A DNA stretch of 64,000 bases from Stenotrophomonas hibiscicola ATCC 19867 (GCF_000382065.1 NZ_KB907504.1:62001-126000); one strand, 5' to 3'. Counted from the first letter of the stretch, positions 33,769 to 42,857 are shown. The notes: generated by a model from the sequence alone, not told the origin. Numbers and translations: made by a program.

Positions 33769-34620
33769 TTACCGGAACACCACCGTGCGATGCCCGTTGA
33801 GCAGGATGCGGTGTTCCACATGGCGGCGCACCGCACGCGCCAGCACCAGCGATTCGGTATCACTGCCCAGCCGCACCAGTTCGCGCGGCGCCATCGCATG
33901 GTCAACGCGGGCCACGTCCTGTTCGATGATCGGGCCTTCGTCCAGGTCCTCGGTGACGTAGTGCGCGGTGGCACCGATGATCTTGACCCCGCGCGCGTGC
34001 GCCTGGTGGTACGGCTGCGCGCCCTTGAAGCTGGGCAGGAAGCTGTGGTGGATGTTGATCGCACGGCCGGCCAGCGCGCGGCACAGCGTGGGTGACAGGA
34101 TCTGCATGTAGCGCGCCAGCACCACCAGGTCGATGCGCTCACGCTCGACCAGGTCGATGATCTGCTGCTCCTGCACCGCGCGCGTATCGGCGGTCACCGG
34201 CAGGTGGTGGAACGGCACCTGGTAGGAGGCGGCCAATGGCGCGAAGTCGGCGTGGTTGGACGCCACCGCCGCAATGTCGACCTTCAGCTGGCCGCTGTGG
34301 GCGCGGAACAGCAGGTCGTTGAGGCAATGCCCCTGTTTGCTGACCAGCACCAGCAGGCGTGCGCGGCGGCGGCCATCGTGCAGCTGCCAGTCCATGCCGA
34401 AGTCCTGGGCGAGCGTGGCCATCGCGGCGTGCACGGTCTCCAGCGGCAGGCCGGCATCGCGATCGAAATGCACGCGCAGGAAGAAGCGGCCGCTTTCCTC
34501 GTCGCCGAACTGCTGGGCGTCGAGGATGTTGCAGCCGTGGTCGAACAGCAGGCCGGACACGCGATAGACGATGCCGGTACGGTCGGGGCAGGACAGGGTG
34601 AGGATGGAATCGGGGCGCAT
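33769..34620 (-). CDS. purU: Formyltetrahydrofolate deformylase
   Basis: 283 residues from the ATG at 34620. N-terminal ACT domain (about 5-80: ILTLSCPDRTGIVYRVSGLLFDHGCNILDAQQF) followed by a formyltransferase-like catalytic domain (VLVSKQGHCLNDLL..., VASNHADFAPLAASYQVPFHHLPV, NIHHSFLPSFKGAQPYHQAHARGVKIIGATAHYVTEDLDEGPII). Hydrolyses 10-formyl-THF to formate and THF, balancing one-carbon pools. Single gene, divergent to a LysR regulator. Confidence 0.95.
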   Translation of the reverse strand: MRPDSILTLSCPDRTGIVYRVSGLLFDHGCNILDAQQFGDEESGRFFLRVHFDRDAGLPLETVHAAMATLAQDFGMDWQLHDGRRRARLLVLVSKQGHCLNDLLFRAHSGQLKVDIAAVASNHADFAPLAASYQVPFHHLPVTADTRAVQEQQIIDLVERERIDLVVLARYMQILSPTLCRALAGRAINIHHSFLPSFKGAQPYHQAHARGVKIIGATAHYVTEDLDEGPIIEQDVARVDHAMAPRELVRLGSDTESLVLARAVRRHVEHRILLNGHRTVVFR

Positions 34621-34680
34621 CGCCACAGTGTAGGGCAGCGCCCTGCCCAGCGGCCGGATGATCACGGGTGCAACCGACCT

Positions 34681-34700
34681 GCTTGGTTCAGTACCAAGCG
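34681..34700. promoter_or_regulatory. LysR-type operator between purU and the LysR gene
   Basis: GCTTGGT-TCAGT-ACCAAGC: perfect 7-bp arms about 35 nt upstream of the LysR gene start, of the T-N11-A class used by LysR regulators for autoregulation. Additional half-site ACTTGG follows at about 34703. Confidence 0.65.
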
Positions 34701-34734
34701 ATACTTGGATCTTCCCGTGGCAAGCTGGTCGGTC

Positions 34735-35646
34735 ATGAACCTGTTGCAACTGATCCGCAGCTTCACCCGCACCGCAGAGACCGGCAGCATTGCCGCCGCG
34801 GCCCGCATCCTTGGCATCAGCGCCACCGCGGTCGGCCAGAACATCAACCGGCTGGAGGCCCATCTGGGCGTACGGTTGCTGAACCGGAGTACGCGGCAGC
34901 TGGCCCTCAGCGAGGCCGGCGCGCTGTACCTGGCGCAGGTGCGTCACATCGAGGCCGACCTGGCGCGCGCGCAGGCGATGGTCACCTCCGGCGACATCGA
35001 ACCGGCCGGGCCGCTGCGCATCGCCAGCAGCAGTGCGTTCGGCCGCCATGTGCTGGCGCCGTTGCTGCCTTCGCTGCAGCAGCGCTACCCGCAACTGCAG
35101 CTGGAGCTGCGCCTGACCGACCGCGCCGTGCAGCATGGCCCGGAAGCGGTGGATGCCAGCATCCGCATCGGGGCCCAGCTGGAGGACGGGGTGGTGGCGC
35201 GGCAGCTGGCGCGTGTTCCGTTCGTGTTCTGCGCCTCGCCGGCCTACCTGAAGGCACGCGGCACCCCGCAACAGCCATCCGAGCTGGGCGGTCATCGCGG
35301 GCTGCTGCACCGCTTCCCCACCGATGGCCGGCCATTGCGCTGGGGCCTGCTGAAGGACGGCCAGCGCGTGGACGCCGCGCTGCCACCGAGCATGGTCTGC
35401 GATGACATCGATGCGCTGGCGACGCTGGCGGCGGCCGGTGCCGGCATCACCCGGCTGGCCGCCTTCGTGGCCGAGCCGTACCTGCGCGATGGCCGCCTGC
35501 AGGCGGTGTTCGGCGCCGACACCGCGTGGCGCCCGGAACCGATGGAGGTCTACTTCTGCGTCAGCGACCGCCGCGATTTCACCGCCAAGATCCGCGCGCT
35601 GTTCGATCACCTTCAGGCCGGCATCGCGCCGGCTTGGCGGGTGTGA
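34735..35646 (+). CDS. LysR-family transcriptional regulator
   Basis: 303 residues. N-terminal winged helix (MNLLQLIRSFTRTAETGSIAAAARILGISATAVGQNINRLEAHLGVRLLNRSTRQLALSEAG), then the periplasmic-binding-protein-like effector domain (from about 90). CrgA-like subclass by layout. Ends 3 nt from the stop of a convergent old yellow enzyme gene, a plausible target. Effector unknown. A palindromic operator lies in front of it. Confidence 0.9.
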   Translation: MNLLQLIRSFTRTAETGSIAAAARILGISATAVGQNINRLEAHLGVRLLNRSTRQLALSEAGALYLAQVRHIEADLARAQAMVTSGDIEPAGPLRIASSSAFGRHVLAPLLPSLQQRYPQLQLELRLTDRAVQHGPEAVDASIRIGAQLEDGVVARQLARVPFVFCASPAYLKARGTPQQPSELGGHRGLLHRFPTDGRPLRWGLLKDGQRVDAALPPSMVCDDIDALATLAAAGAGITRLAAFVAEPYLRDGRLQAVFGADTAWRPEPMEVYFCVSDRRDFTAKIRALFDHLQAGIAPAWRV

Positions 35647-35649
35647 GCC

Positions 35650-36786
35650 TCAGCGCGTCTTGAACACGCCACGCGCCTCGCGCGGCTCGCAGCGCAGGTA
35701 CTGCGGCGCCGGCTCCACGCTGTCGCGCAATGCGGCAGCAGCGTGCCACGGCCAGCGCGGGTCGTAGAGGATGCCGCGTGCCAGCGCTACCGCATCGGCG
35801 TGGCGATGGCGCAGGATCGATTCGGCCTGCTCCGGTTCGGTGATCATGCCCACCGCGATCACCGGCATGCGCACCTTGGCCTTGATCGCTGCTGCGAACG
35901 GCACCTGGTAGCCCGGGCCGACGGTGATCTTCTGGCGCTCGTCCAGGCCACCGCTGGAAACGTGCAGGAAGTTGCAGCCGCGCGCGTCCAGCACCTGGGC
36001 CAGCGCTTCGCTCTGCACCAGATCCCAGCCGCCATCGACCCAGTCGCTGGCGGAGATGCGCACGCCCACGGCGACCTTGTCCGATACCGCCGCACGCACG
36101 GCGTCGAATACTTCCACGAGCAGGCGCAGGCGGTTCGGCAATGAGCCACCGTAGCCATCGGTGCGGCGGTTGCTCAGCGGCGACAGGAACTGGTGCAGCA
36201 GGTAGCCGTGCGCGGCATGCAGCTCGATCAGCTCGAAGCCCAGGCGCTCGGCGCGCACCGCACTGGCGGCGAAGGCAGCAACGAGCTCGGCGATGCCGGC
36301 CTCGTCCAGTTCCTGCGGCGCCGGATCGGCAGCATGGAACGGCAGCGGCGACGGCGCCACGGTGATCCAGCCACGCGTGTCGCCGGCTGGCAGTTGACCA
36401 CCGCCGTCCCAAGGGCGGTTCACCGACGCCTTGCGACCGGCATGGCCGAGCTGGATGCCCAGCGGCATCGGCGACCAGCGGCGGACGCTGGCCAGCACCT
36501 GCGCCAGCGCTGCCTCGGTGCCGTCATCCCACAGGCCCAGGTCGGCCCAGCTGATGCGGCCACGCGGCTCGACCGCCGTGGCTTCCAGGATCAGCAGGCC
36601 GGCGCCGGACTGCGCCAGGTTGCCCAGGTGCATGGCGTGCCAGTCGCTGGCGCGGCCATCTTCGGCGGAGTACTGGCACATCGGCGCGATGACGATGCGG
36701 TTGGACAGGGTCAGGGGGCCGAACGAGATCGGCGAAAACAGCTGGCTCAAGACAGTGATGGGACGACGTAGGGGGGCATATTGCAC
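35650..36786 (-). CDS. NADH:flavin oxidoreductase (old yellow enzyme, YqjM-like)
   Basis: 378 residues as drawn; homologous sequence begins at SQLFSPISFGPLTLSNRIVIAPMCQYSAEDG, so a TTG at 36750 may be the real start (366 residues). FMN TIM barrel that reduces activated C=C bonds of enones. Thermophilic-like (YqjM) features: Cys in APMCQYSA that tunes FMN, HAAHGYLLHQFLSPLSNRRTDGYGGS with the His-Ala-Ala-His pair, and GMITEPEQAE for FMN phosphate. Convergent with the LysR gene. Confidence 0.9.
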   Translation of the reverse strand: MQYAPLRRPITVLSQLFSPISFGPLTLSNRIVIAPMCQYSAEDGRASDWHAMHLGNLAQSGAGLLILEATAVEPRGRISWADLGLWDDGTEAALAQVLASVRRWSPMPLGIQLGHAGRKASVNRPWDGGGQLPAGDTRGWITVAPSPLPFHAADPAPQELDEAGIAELVAAFAASAVRAERLGFELIELHAAHGYLLHQFLSPLSNRRTDGYGGSLPNRLRLLVEVFDAVRAAVSDKVAVGVRISASDWVDGGWDLVQSEALAQVLDARGCNFLHVSSGGLDERQKITVGPGYQVPFAAAIKAKVRMPVIAVGMITEPEQAESILRHRHADAVALARGILYDPRWPWHAAAALRDSVEPAPQYLRCEPREARGVFKTR

Positions 36787-36848
36787 CGCTGCGCGGCTCC
36801 CGGATCAACCATCTGGATGGATCGCTGTTTCGCGGCGGCGGGTGGCCT

Positions 36849-36875
36849 GTAGAGTCGACTGACAGTCGACTCTAC
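36849..36875. repeat. SMAG palindrome providing the sirtuin stop codon
   Basis: 27-nt perfect palindrome GTAGAGTCGACTG...CGACTCTAC. Its minus-strand GTAG gives the TAG stop of the sirtuin gene (36872-36874). Confidence 0.88.
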
Positions 36876-37687
36876 CCAGCCGATGGTTCGATAACCGACG
36901 CCAGCGCCTCAGCACAATCGCGTTCATCCTTGAACTGCAGCAGGTCGTCGGCACGGGTGCGGCCACGGTTCAGTGCCGCCACCGGCAGTCCTGCTTTGGC
37001 CGCCGCCTGCACGAAGCGGAAGCCGGAATAGACCATCAGCGACGAGCCCACCACCAGCACGGCGTCGGCCTGCTGCAGGTGCTCGTGCACCGCCTCCACC
37101 CGCTCGCGCGGCACGTTCTCGCCGAAAAACACCACGTCCGGCTTCAACACCCCGCCGCAGTGCGGGCACCCGGGTACCACAAAGCTGGAGAAATCGGTCT
37201 CCAGGTCGGCGTCGCCGTCCGGGGCGATGCCGGCCTCCAGCGTGTCCCAGCCGGGGTTGGCGTCCAGCAGGCGCTGCTGGAACTCCCCGCGATCGCTGCG
37301 CCGCTCGCAGCACATGCAGCGCACCAGGTCCAGGCGGCCATGCAGGTCGATCACGTTACGGCTGCCGGCGCGCTGGTGCAGGCCGTCCACGTTCTGGGTC
37401 AGCAGCACCTGCAGCTTGCCACGGCTCTCCAGTGCGGCCAGGGCCTGGTGGGTACCGTTGGGCCGGGCCAGGCCGAAGCGCGGCCAGCCCAGCAGGCTGC
37501 GCGCCCAGTAGCGCTGGCGGGTAGCGGCCTCGCCCATGAAGGCCTGGTAGGTCACCGGCGGGGTGCGCTTCCACTGGCCGTCGGCATCCCGGTAATCGGG
37601 GATGCCCGATGCGGTGCTGCAACCGGCGCCGGTCAGCACGAACAGGCGCTGGGCGCGGTCGATGAAGTCGGTCAGCGGCGAGGTCAT
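36872..37687 (-). CDS. NAD-dependent protein deacylase (sirtuin)
   Basis: 271 residues. Sir2 motifs: GAGCSTASGIPDYRDADGQW, TQNVDGLHQRAGSRNVIDLHG with the catalytic His, zinc cysteines in RCMCCERR and VPGCPHCGG, VLKPDVVFFGENVP, and VVGSSLMVYSG. The longer Zn module and sequence place it with class II (SIRT4-like) rather than CobB class III. Removes acyl groups from lysines using NAD+, fitting the nearby NAD salvage genes. The TAG stop is part of a SMAG repeat. Confidence 0.92.
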   Translation of the reverse strand: MTSPLTDFIDRAQRLFVLTGAGCSTASGIPDYRDADGQWKRTPPVTYQAFMGEAATRQRYWARSLLGWPRFGLARPNGTHQALAALESRGKLQVLLTQNVDGLHQRAGSRNVIDLHGRLDLVRCMCCERRSDRGEFQQRLLDANPGWDTLEAGIAPDGDADLETDFSSFVVPGCPHCGGVLKPDVVFFGENVPRERVEAVHEHLQQADAVLVVGSSLMVYSGFRFVQAAAKAGLPVAALNRGRTRADDLLQFKDERDCAEALASVIEPSAG

Positions 37688-37730
37688 GGCTGCCAGATGG
37701 GGGCGCCGCAGCGCCCGTGCAAGCGCCGGC

Positions 37731-38132
37731 TCAGGCGGCCGGCAGCGGCGGCACCGCGATCGGGTGGCCTTCCTCGTCCAGCGCGATCATCACGAAGTGG
37801 CCGCGGGTACACAGCTTGCGCTCGCCGCTGTGCAGGTCCTCGGCGACCAGTTCCACCTCCACCTTCATCGAGCTGCGGCCGACTTCGACAATGCGGCCGA
37901 TGGTTTCCACCATCTGGCCGATGCGGATCGGCAGTTTGAAGTCGACCTGGTCGCTGCGCGCGGTCACCACGGTGCGGCGCGAGTAGCGGGCAGCAGCCAG
38001 GAAGGCGGCCTTGTCCATCCACGCCAATGCCTGGCCGCCGAACAGGGTGCCCAGGTGGTTGGTGTGGTTGGGAAAGACGATTTCGGCCATGCGCACTTCG
38101 ATGGGCGGCACGGTCTCGGGGATCGGGGTCAT
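37731..38132 (-). CDS. Acyl-CoA thioesterase (hotdog fold, YciA/BFIT-like)
   Basis: 133 residues from the ATG at 38132. Hotdog signature VFPNHTNHLGTLFGGQALAWMDKAAFLAAARYSRRTVVTARSDQVDFKLPIRIG with the catalytic Asp in WMD. Hydrolyses short- to medium-chain acyl-CoAs; family members are hexameric in the cytoplasm. No close operon partner; sirtuin lies downstream with a 43-nt gap, so they might be co-transcribed. Confidence 0.88.
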   Translation of the reverse strand: MTPIPETVPPIEVRMAEIVFPNHTNHLGTLFGGQALAWMDKAAFLAAARYSRRTVVTARSDQVDFKLPIRIGQMVETIGRIVEVGRSSMKVEVELVAEDLHSGERKLCTRGHFVMIALDEEGHPIAVPPLPAA

Positions 38133-38284
38133 GGGGGTGCTTCGGTGTGGGGTGCTGCGGATTCTAAGCGACCGGCGTGATGGCCATCGGAATGCACGTG
38201 CAACGGTCACCCGGCAGCGGTGCCTGCGCAGGCCGCGCCTGCAGCAGGCGTTACACTGCGCCACGCCCGCTGCCAGGACTGCCC

Positions 38285-38920
38285 ATGCCCGCCACTTCCG
38301 ACCTGCTGGCCTTTGCGCTGGTTTCGCTGGCCATGGTGCTCACGCCCGGGCCGAACATGATCTACGTCATCTCGCGCTCGATCTGCCAAGGGCCGATGGC
38401 GGGCCTGATCTCGCTGGGCGGGGTGGCGCTGGGCTTCGTGTTCTACATGCTGTGCGCGGCATTGGGCATCACCGCCCTGCTGATGACCGTGCCGTTCGCC
38501 TATGACGCGCTGCGCATCGGCGGCGCGCTGTACCTGCTGTACCTGGCCTGGCAGGCGCTCAAGCCGGGTGGCCGTTCGCCGTTCGCGGTGCGCGACCTGC
38601 CGCAGGACAGCCCGCGCAAGCTGTTCACGATGGGCTTCCTGACCAACCTGCTGAACCCGAAAATCGCGGTGATGTACCTGTCGCTGCTGCCGCAGTTCCT
38701 GCATCCGGACAGCGAAGGCAGCGTGCTGATGCAGTCGATCGTGCTGGGCTCCACCCAGATCCTGGTCAGCGTCAGCGTGAACGGCCTGATCGCGCTGACC
38801 GCCGGCAGCATCGCCGGCTTTCTGGCCGTGCGCCCCACCTGGCAGAGGGTGCAGCGCTGGCTGATGGGCACGGTGCTGGCCGGGTTGGCGGTGCGCATGG
38901 CGATGGAAGGGCGGCGCTGA
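38285..38920 (+). CDS. LysE-family amino-acid exporter
   Basis: 211 residues from the ATG at 38285. Six hydrophobic segments and the LysE signature LTPGPNMIYVISRSICQGPMAGLISLGGVALGF (about 19-51), plus GFLTNLLNPKIAVMYLSLLPQF. Exports amino acids or analogues such as homoserine lactones (RhtB subfamily). Followed by a SMAG dimer. Confidence 0.9.
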   Translation: MPATSDLLAFALVSLAMVLTPGPNMIYVISRSICQGPMAGLISLGGVALGFVFYMLCAALGITALLMTVPFAYDALRIGGALYLLYLAWQALKPGGRSPFAVRDLPQDSPRKLFTMGFLTNLLNPKIAVMYLSLLPQFLHPDSEGSVLMQSIVLGSTQILVSVSVNGLIALTAGSIAGFLAVRPTWQRVQRWLMGTVLAGLAVRMAMEGRR

Positions 38921-38922
38921 TT

Positions 38923-38982
38923 GTAGAGTCGAGCCATGCTCGACTTTCTTGCGAACAGCAGTCGAGCATGGCTCGACTCTAC
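38923..38982. repeat. SMAG dimer between lysE-type gene and nrdB
   Basis: Facing units GTAGAGTCGAGCC... and ...GGCTCGACTCTAC. Same sequence class as the unit at 9-31. Confidence 0.9.
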
Positions 38983-38999
38983 AAAAGCAGGCGCGCAAC

Positions 39000-39027
39000 A
39001 AAAAACCCCGGCATTGGCCGGGGTTTT
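39000..39027. terminator. Bidirectional intrinsic terminator
   Basis: AAAAACCCCGGC-ATTG-GCCGGGGTTTTT: GC stem bounded by A5 and T5, so it can stop transcripts from both the LysE-type gene and nrdB (stop at 39055). Confidence 0.9.
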
Positions 39028-39054
39028 TCGTTGCGACAGGCCGGGCCGGTTCGA

Positions 39055-40074
39055 TCAGAAGTTCATGTCGAAGGCGACTTCGCCCTGCACGCCGACCTGG
39101 TAGGCCGAGACGCGGCGTTCGAAGAAGTTGGTCAGTTCCTGCACGTCCTGCAGTTCCATGAACGGCAGCGGGTTGCGCACGTTGTACTTCTTTTCCATGC
39201 CCAGTTTGGCGAAGTGCTGGTCGGCACAGTGCTGCAGGTACTGGCGCATGTCACGGGTGGAGATGCCGGCCACGCCGCCGGACAGCACGTCCTCGGCGAA
39301 CTGCACTTCGCATTCAATGGCTTCGGCCAGCATGTCGTAGACCTGCTGCTTCATCTCTTCGTCGAACAGGTCCGGCTCTTCCTCGCGCACCACGCGCACC
39401 GACTCGAACGCGAACTCCATGTGCGCGCTTTCGTCGCGGAACACCCAGTTGGTGCCCGAGGCCAGACCCGGCAGTAGGCCGCGCGACCGGAAGTAGTACA
39501 CGTAGGCGAACGCAGCGAAGAAGAACAGGCCTTCGATGCAGGCGGCAAAGCAGATCTGGTTGAGCAGGAACTGGCGGCGCTGCTCGCGGGTCTCGATGCG
39601 GGTCAGGTCCTGGATCGAGTCGATCCACTTGAAGCAGAAATCGGCTTTCTTCTTGATCGAGTCGATGTTCTCCACCGCCGAGAACGCCTTGGCGCGCTCT
39701 TCCGGGTCCGGCAGGTAGTTGTCCAGCAGGGTCAGGTAGAACTGCACGTGCAGCGCTTCTTCATACAACTGGCGCGACAGGTACATGCGCGCTTCCGGCG
39801 CATTGAGGTGCTGGTACAGGTTCAGCACCAGGTTGTTGGACACGATCGAGTCGCCGGTGGCGAAGAACGCGACCAGGCGGTGGATCAGGTGGCGCTCACC
39901 CGGCGACATCTTGCTGTGCAGGTCGGTGATGTCGATCTGGAAATTGATCTCTTCCACCGTCCAGGTGTTCTTGATCGCGTTCCGGTACATGTCATAGAAC
40001 TGCGGGTAGCGCATCGGGCGCAGGGTCAGTTCAAAACCGGGATCGAGCAGCATCTGCTTGGGCTTGTCGGCCAT
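39055..40074 (-). CDS. nrdB: Ribonucleotide reductase beta subunit (class Ia)
   Basis: 339 residues from the ATG at 40074, preceded by AAGGAA. Di-iron tyrosyl-radical subunit: carboxylate and His ligands in NLYQHLNAPEARMYLSRQLYEEALHVQFY and FRDESAHMEFAFE. The C-terminus YQVGVQGEVAFDMNF is the peptide that docks onto NrdA. Downstream of nrdA with a 147-nt gap that carries two SMAG units. Confidence 0.95.
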   Translation of the reverse strand: MADKPKQMLLDPGFELTLRPMRYPQFYDMYRNAIKNTWTVEEINFQIDITDLHSKMSPGERHLIHRLVAFFATGDSIVSNNLVLNLYQHLNAPEARMYLSRQLYEEALHVQFYLTLLDNYLPDPEERAKAFSAVENIDSIKKKADFCFKWIDSIQDLTRIETREQRRQFLLNQICFAACIEGLFFFAAFAYVYYFRSRGLLPGLASGTNWVFRDESAHMEFAFESVRVVREEEPDLFDEEMKQQVYDMLAEAIECEVQFAEDVLSGGVAGISTRDMRQYLQHCADQHFAKLGMEKKYNVRNPLPFMELQDVQELTNFFERRVSAYQVGVQGEVAFDMNF

Positions 40075-40104
40075 GGGTGTTTCCTTGTCTTCTCGGGTCA
40101 AAAC

Positions 40105-40167
40105 GCCGGGCGTGGCCCGGCGCTACCTGGGTGTTTCCGTGCTGCGGCCGAGCGTGGCTCGGCTCTA
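40105..40167. repeat. Two SMAG units between nrdA and nrdB
   Basis: GCCGGGC/GCCCGGC with CTAC at 40105-40126 and GCCGAGC/GCTCGGC with CTAC at 40147-40167, both GTAG on the minus strand. They sit inside the nrdAB operon and could set different stabilities for the two messages. Confidence 0.85.
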
Positions 40168-40221
40168 CAGGTGCGAGGTGCTCGAGTGCCGACCAACGGT
40201 CGGCACCCACCGCGCGGTGTG

Positions 40222-42624
40222 TTACTGGCAGGCCTCGCAGGCTTCCGGGTTTTCCAGCGAGCAGGCGATGGCTTCGTCCGGGCTGAACACCTTGGCCGGG
40301 GCCGCGCTGCTCACCGTGGTCTTGGCGATCTTGGTGGCCGGGCGCGAACGCAGGTAGTAGGTGGTCTTGATGCCCTGCTTCCAGGCGTACATGTACATGG
40401 AGGACATCGCGCCGATGTTCGGGCTTTCCATGAACAGGTTGAGCGAGGCCGACTGGTCGATGAAGGCGCCACGTTCGGCGGCCATGTCGATCAGCGAACG
40501 CATCGGCAGTTCCCACGCGGTGCGATAGACCTCGCGCAGCGTTTCCGGGATCTGTGGCAGACCCGCGATGGAGCCTTCGGCCAGCTTGATGGCATCGCGC
40601 ATTTCCGGCGTCCACAGGCCCAGCTTCTTCAGCTCGTTGACCAGGTAGCGGTTGACCTGCAGGAAGTCACCGGACAGGGTCTCGCGCTTGAACAGGTTGG
40701 ACACCTGCGGCTCGACGCACTCGTAGCAGCCGGCGATCGAGGCGATGGTCGCGGTCGGCGCGATCGCGATCATCAGCGAATTGCGCAGGCCGTGTTCCTT
40801 GATGCGCTCACGCAGGGCATCCCAGCGCGCAGTGTCTTCCGGCACCACGTTCCAGGCATCGAACTGCAGTTCGCCACTGGCGGCACGGGTGTCGTTGAAC
40901 GACGGGTGCTTGCCGCGTTCCTGGGCCAGCTCGCAGGAGGTTTCCAGCGCGTGGAAGTAGATCGCTTCGGCAATCTTCTTCGACAGGGCGCGGGCCTCGG
41001 CGCTGTCGAACGGCAGGCGCTTGCGGAAGAACACATCCTGCAGGCCCATGCAGCCCAGGCCGACCGGACGCCAGCGCAGGTTGGCGCGGCGGGCGGTTTC
41101 GATCGGGTAGAAGTTCAGGTCAATGACGCGGTCGAGCTGGCGCACGGCCAGGCGCACGGTCTCGGCCAGCTTCTCGAAGTCGAACTCGTTGTGCTCGTCG
41201 AAGTGGTTGCCCAGGTTGATCGAACCCAGGTTGCACACTGCGGTTTCATCGTTGGAGGTGACTTCCAGGATTTCCGTGCACAGGTTGGACAGGTGGATCA
41301 CGTTGCCCGGACGCAGGGTCTGGTTGCTTGCGCGGTTGCACTTGTCCTTGAAGGTCATCCAGCCGTTGCCGGTCTCGGCCAGCGTACGCATCATGCGGGC
41401 GTACAGCTTGCGCGCCGGGATGGTGCGGTTGGCCTTGCCCTGGGCTTCGGCCTGCAGGTAGGCGGCCTCGAAGGCTTCGCCGAACAGGTCGGTGAACTCC
41501 GGCACCACGCGCGGATCGAACAGCGACCATTCCTGGTCGGCCTCGACGCGCTTCATGAACAGGTCCGGTACCCAGTTGGCCAGGTTCAGGTTGTGCGCAC
41601 GGCGGGCTTCGTCACCGGTGTTGTCACGCAGTTCGAGGAAGTCCTCGATATCGGCGTGCCAGGTTTCCAGGTACACGCAGGCTGCGCCCTTGCGCTTGCC
41701 GCCCTGGTTCACCGCGGCCACGGACGAATCCATGGTCTTCAGCCACGGCACGATGCCGTTGGAGTGGCCGTTGGTCGACTTGATGAGCGAACCACGCGAA
41801 CGCACGCGGGTGTAGCTGACGCCGATGCCGCCGGAGAACTTCGACAGCTGGGCGATGTCGCCGTACTTGGCGTAGATCGACTCCAGCGAGTCCTGCGGCG
41901 AATCCAGCAGGAAGCACGAGGACAGCTGTTCGTGGGTGGTGCCGGAATTGAACAGGGTCGGGCTGGACGGCAGGTAATCCAGGTTGCCCATGCGCTTGTA
42001 CAGCGCCAGGGTCTCGGACACGTCCTCGCTCAGCGCACTGGCGATGCGCAGGAAGAACTGCTGCGGGGTCTCGATCACCTTGCGGGTGTGCGGGTGGCGC
42101 AGCAGGTAACGGTCATACAGGGTACGCAGGCCGAAGTAATCGAAGTTCAGGTCCAGCGAGATGTCGATGGCGTCGTTGAGCTTGCGTGCATTGGTCTGCA
42201 CGAAGTTCAGCAGGCGGTCGTTGATCAGGCCGACTTCATGGCCACGGCTGACCGACTGCGAGAAGGCGTAGATTTCCTGGCCCGAGACTTCCTTGGCAAT
42301 GTAGTTGGCCAGCAGGCGCGCAGCGAGGCGGCCGTACTCGGGCTCTTCACCGATCAGCAGGGCGGCGGTGCGGATGGACAGCTCGTCCAGCTCGCGGGTG
42401 GTGGCGCCGTTGTACAGGCCGGAAATGGTGCGGGTGGCCACGCGCATCGGATCGACGGCGTGCAGGCCTTCGGAGGAACGCTGCACCGCGCGCACGATCT
42501 TGTTCAGGTCCACCAGCTCGGTGGTCCCGTTGCGCTTGGTCACACTCATCGCGTTGGCCGTCGGCGGCGACGTCAACAGGAATTCGCTTTCCTTCTCGAT
42601 GGTGGCGCTGGATTCGGTGCTCAC
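40222..42624 (-). CDS. nrdA: Ribonucleotide reductase alpha subunit (class Ia)
   Basis: 800 residues from a GTG at 42624, preceded by AGAGGA; the open frame continues upstream but that part is not protein-like. ATP-cone near the N-terminus (VTKRNGTTELVDLNKIVRAVQRSSEG), active-site features CNLGSINLGNHFD, and the C-terminal redox cysteines ENPEACEACQ. Reduces ribonucleoside diphosphates with NrdB. Two NrdR-like boxes lie upstream. Confidence 0.94.
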   Translation of the reverse strand: MSTESSATIEKESEFLLTSPPTANAMSVTKRNGTTELVDLNKIVRAVQRSSEGLHAVDPMRVATRTISGLYNGATTRELDELSIRTAALLIGEEPEYGRLAARLLANYIAKEVSGQEIYAFSQSVSRGHEVGLINDRLLNFVQTNARKLNDAIDISLDLNFDYFGLRTLYDRYLLRHPHTRKVIETPQQFFLRIASALSEDVSETLALYKRMGNLDYLPSSPTLFNSGTTHEQLSSCFLLDSPQDSLESIYAKYGDIAQLSKFSGGIGVSYTRVRSRGSLIKSTNGHSNGIVPWLKTMDSSVAAVNQGGKRKGAACVYLETWHADIEDFLELRDNTGDEARRAHNLNLANWVPDLFMKRVEADQEWSLFDPRVVPEFTDLFGEAFEAAYLQAEAQGKANRTIPARKLYARMMRTLAETGNGWMTFKDKCNRASNQTLRPGNVIHLSNLCTEILEVTSNDETAVCNLGSINLGNHFDEHNEFDFEKLAETVRLAVRQLDRVIDLNFYPIETARRANLRWRPVGLGCMGLQDVFFRKRLPFDSAEARALSKKIAEAIYFHALETSCELAQERGKHPSFNDTRAASGELQFDAWNVVPEDTARWDALRERIKEHGLRNSLMIAIAPTATIASIAGCYECVEPQVSNLFKRETLSGDFLQVNRYLVNELKKLGLWTPEMRDAIKLAEGSIAGLPQIPETLREVYRTAWELPMRSLIDMAAERGAFIDQSASLNLFMESPNIGAMSSMYMYAWKQGIKTTYYLRSRPATKIAKTTVSSAAPAKVFSPDEAIACSLENPEACEACQ

Positions 42625-42809
42625 GGCGTATGTCCTCTTGGCGTGATTTGGGGGTGCTCGATGCATCGGGGTGACGCAGCCCGGGACATGACGGCCCAGG
42701 ATGGCAGGACGGCGTCGCAGAGGATGAGACCCTGCGCCTGCCACTGCCGTTGACGATCGCGGATGGGTGCTGCTGCCACCCCCAGACCTGGGGTTGCTGC
42801 GACCGACGG

Positions 42810-42857
42810 CCACAAGATAGTGGGGGTAATGGGGTCCGTCAACGCCAAATGTAGTGA
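42810..42857 (-). promoter_or_regulatory. Tandem NrdR-like boxes upstream of nrdA
   Basis: On the minus strand CACTATCTTGTG (42811-42822) and CACTACATTTGG (42844-42855), starting 33 bp apart, about three helical turns, as in NrdR operators (consensus ACAC-W-ATAT-W-GTGT, always paired). They are 185-230 nt before the nrdA start. The ATP/dATP-sensing repressor NrdR would bind here. The rest of this 594-nt gap (42625-43218) holds no gene; a degenerate SMAG core ATTGCCGGCC/GGCCGGCAAT is at 43178-43200. Confidence 0.6.

Noticed and set aside
39748..42753. A 1001-residue open frame on the + strand
   Set aside because: It is antisense to nrdA and part of nrdB, which have all expected motifs. Long antisense frames are common in high-GC codon usage, and the protein (Gln/His/Arg-rich) looks like no family.
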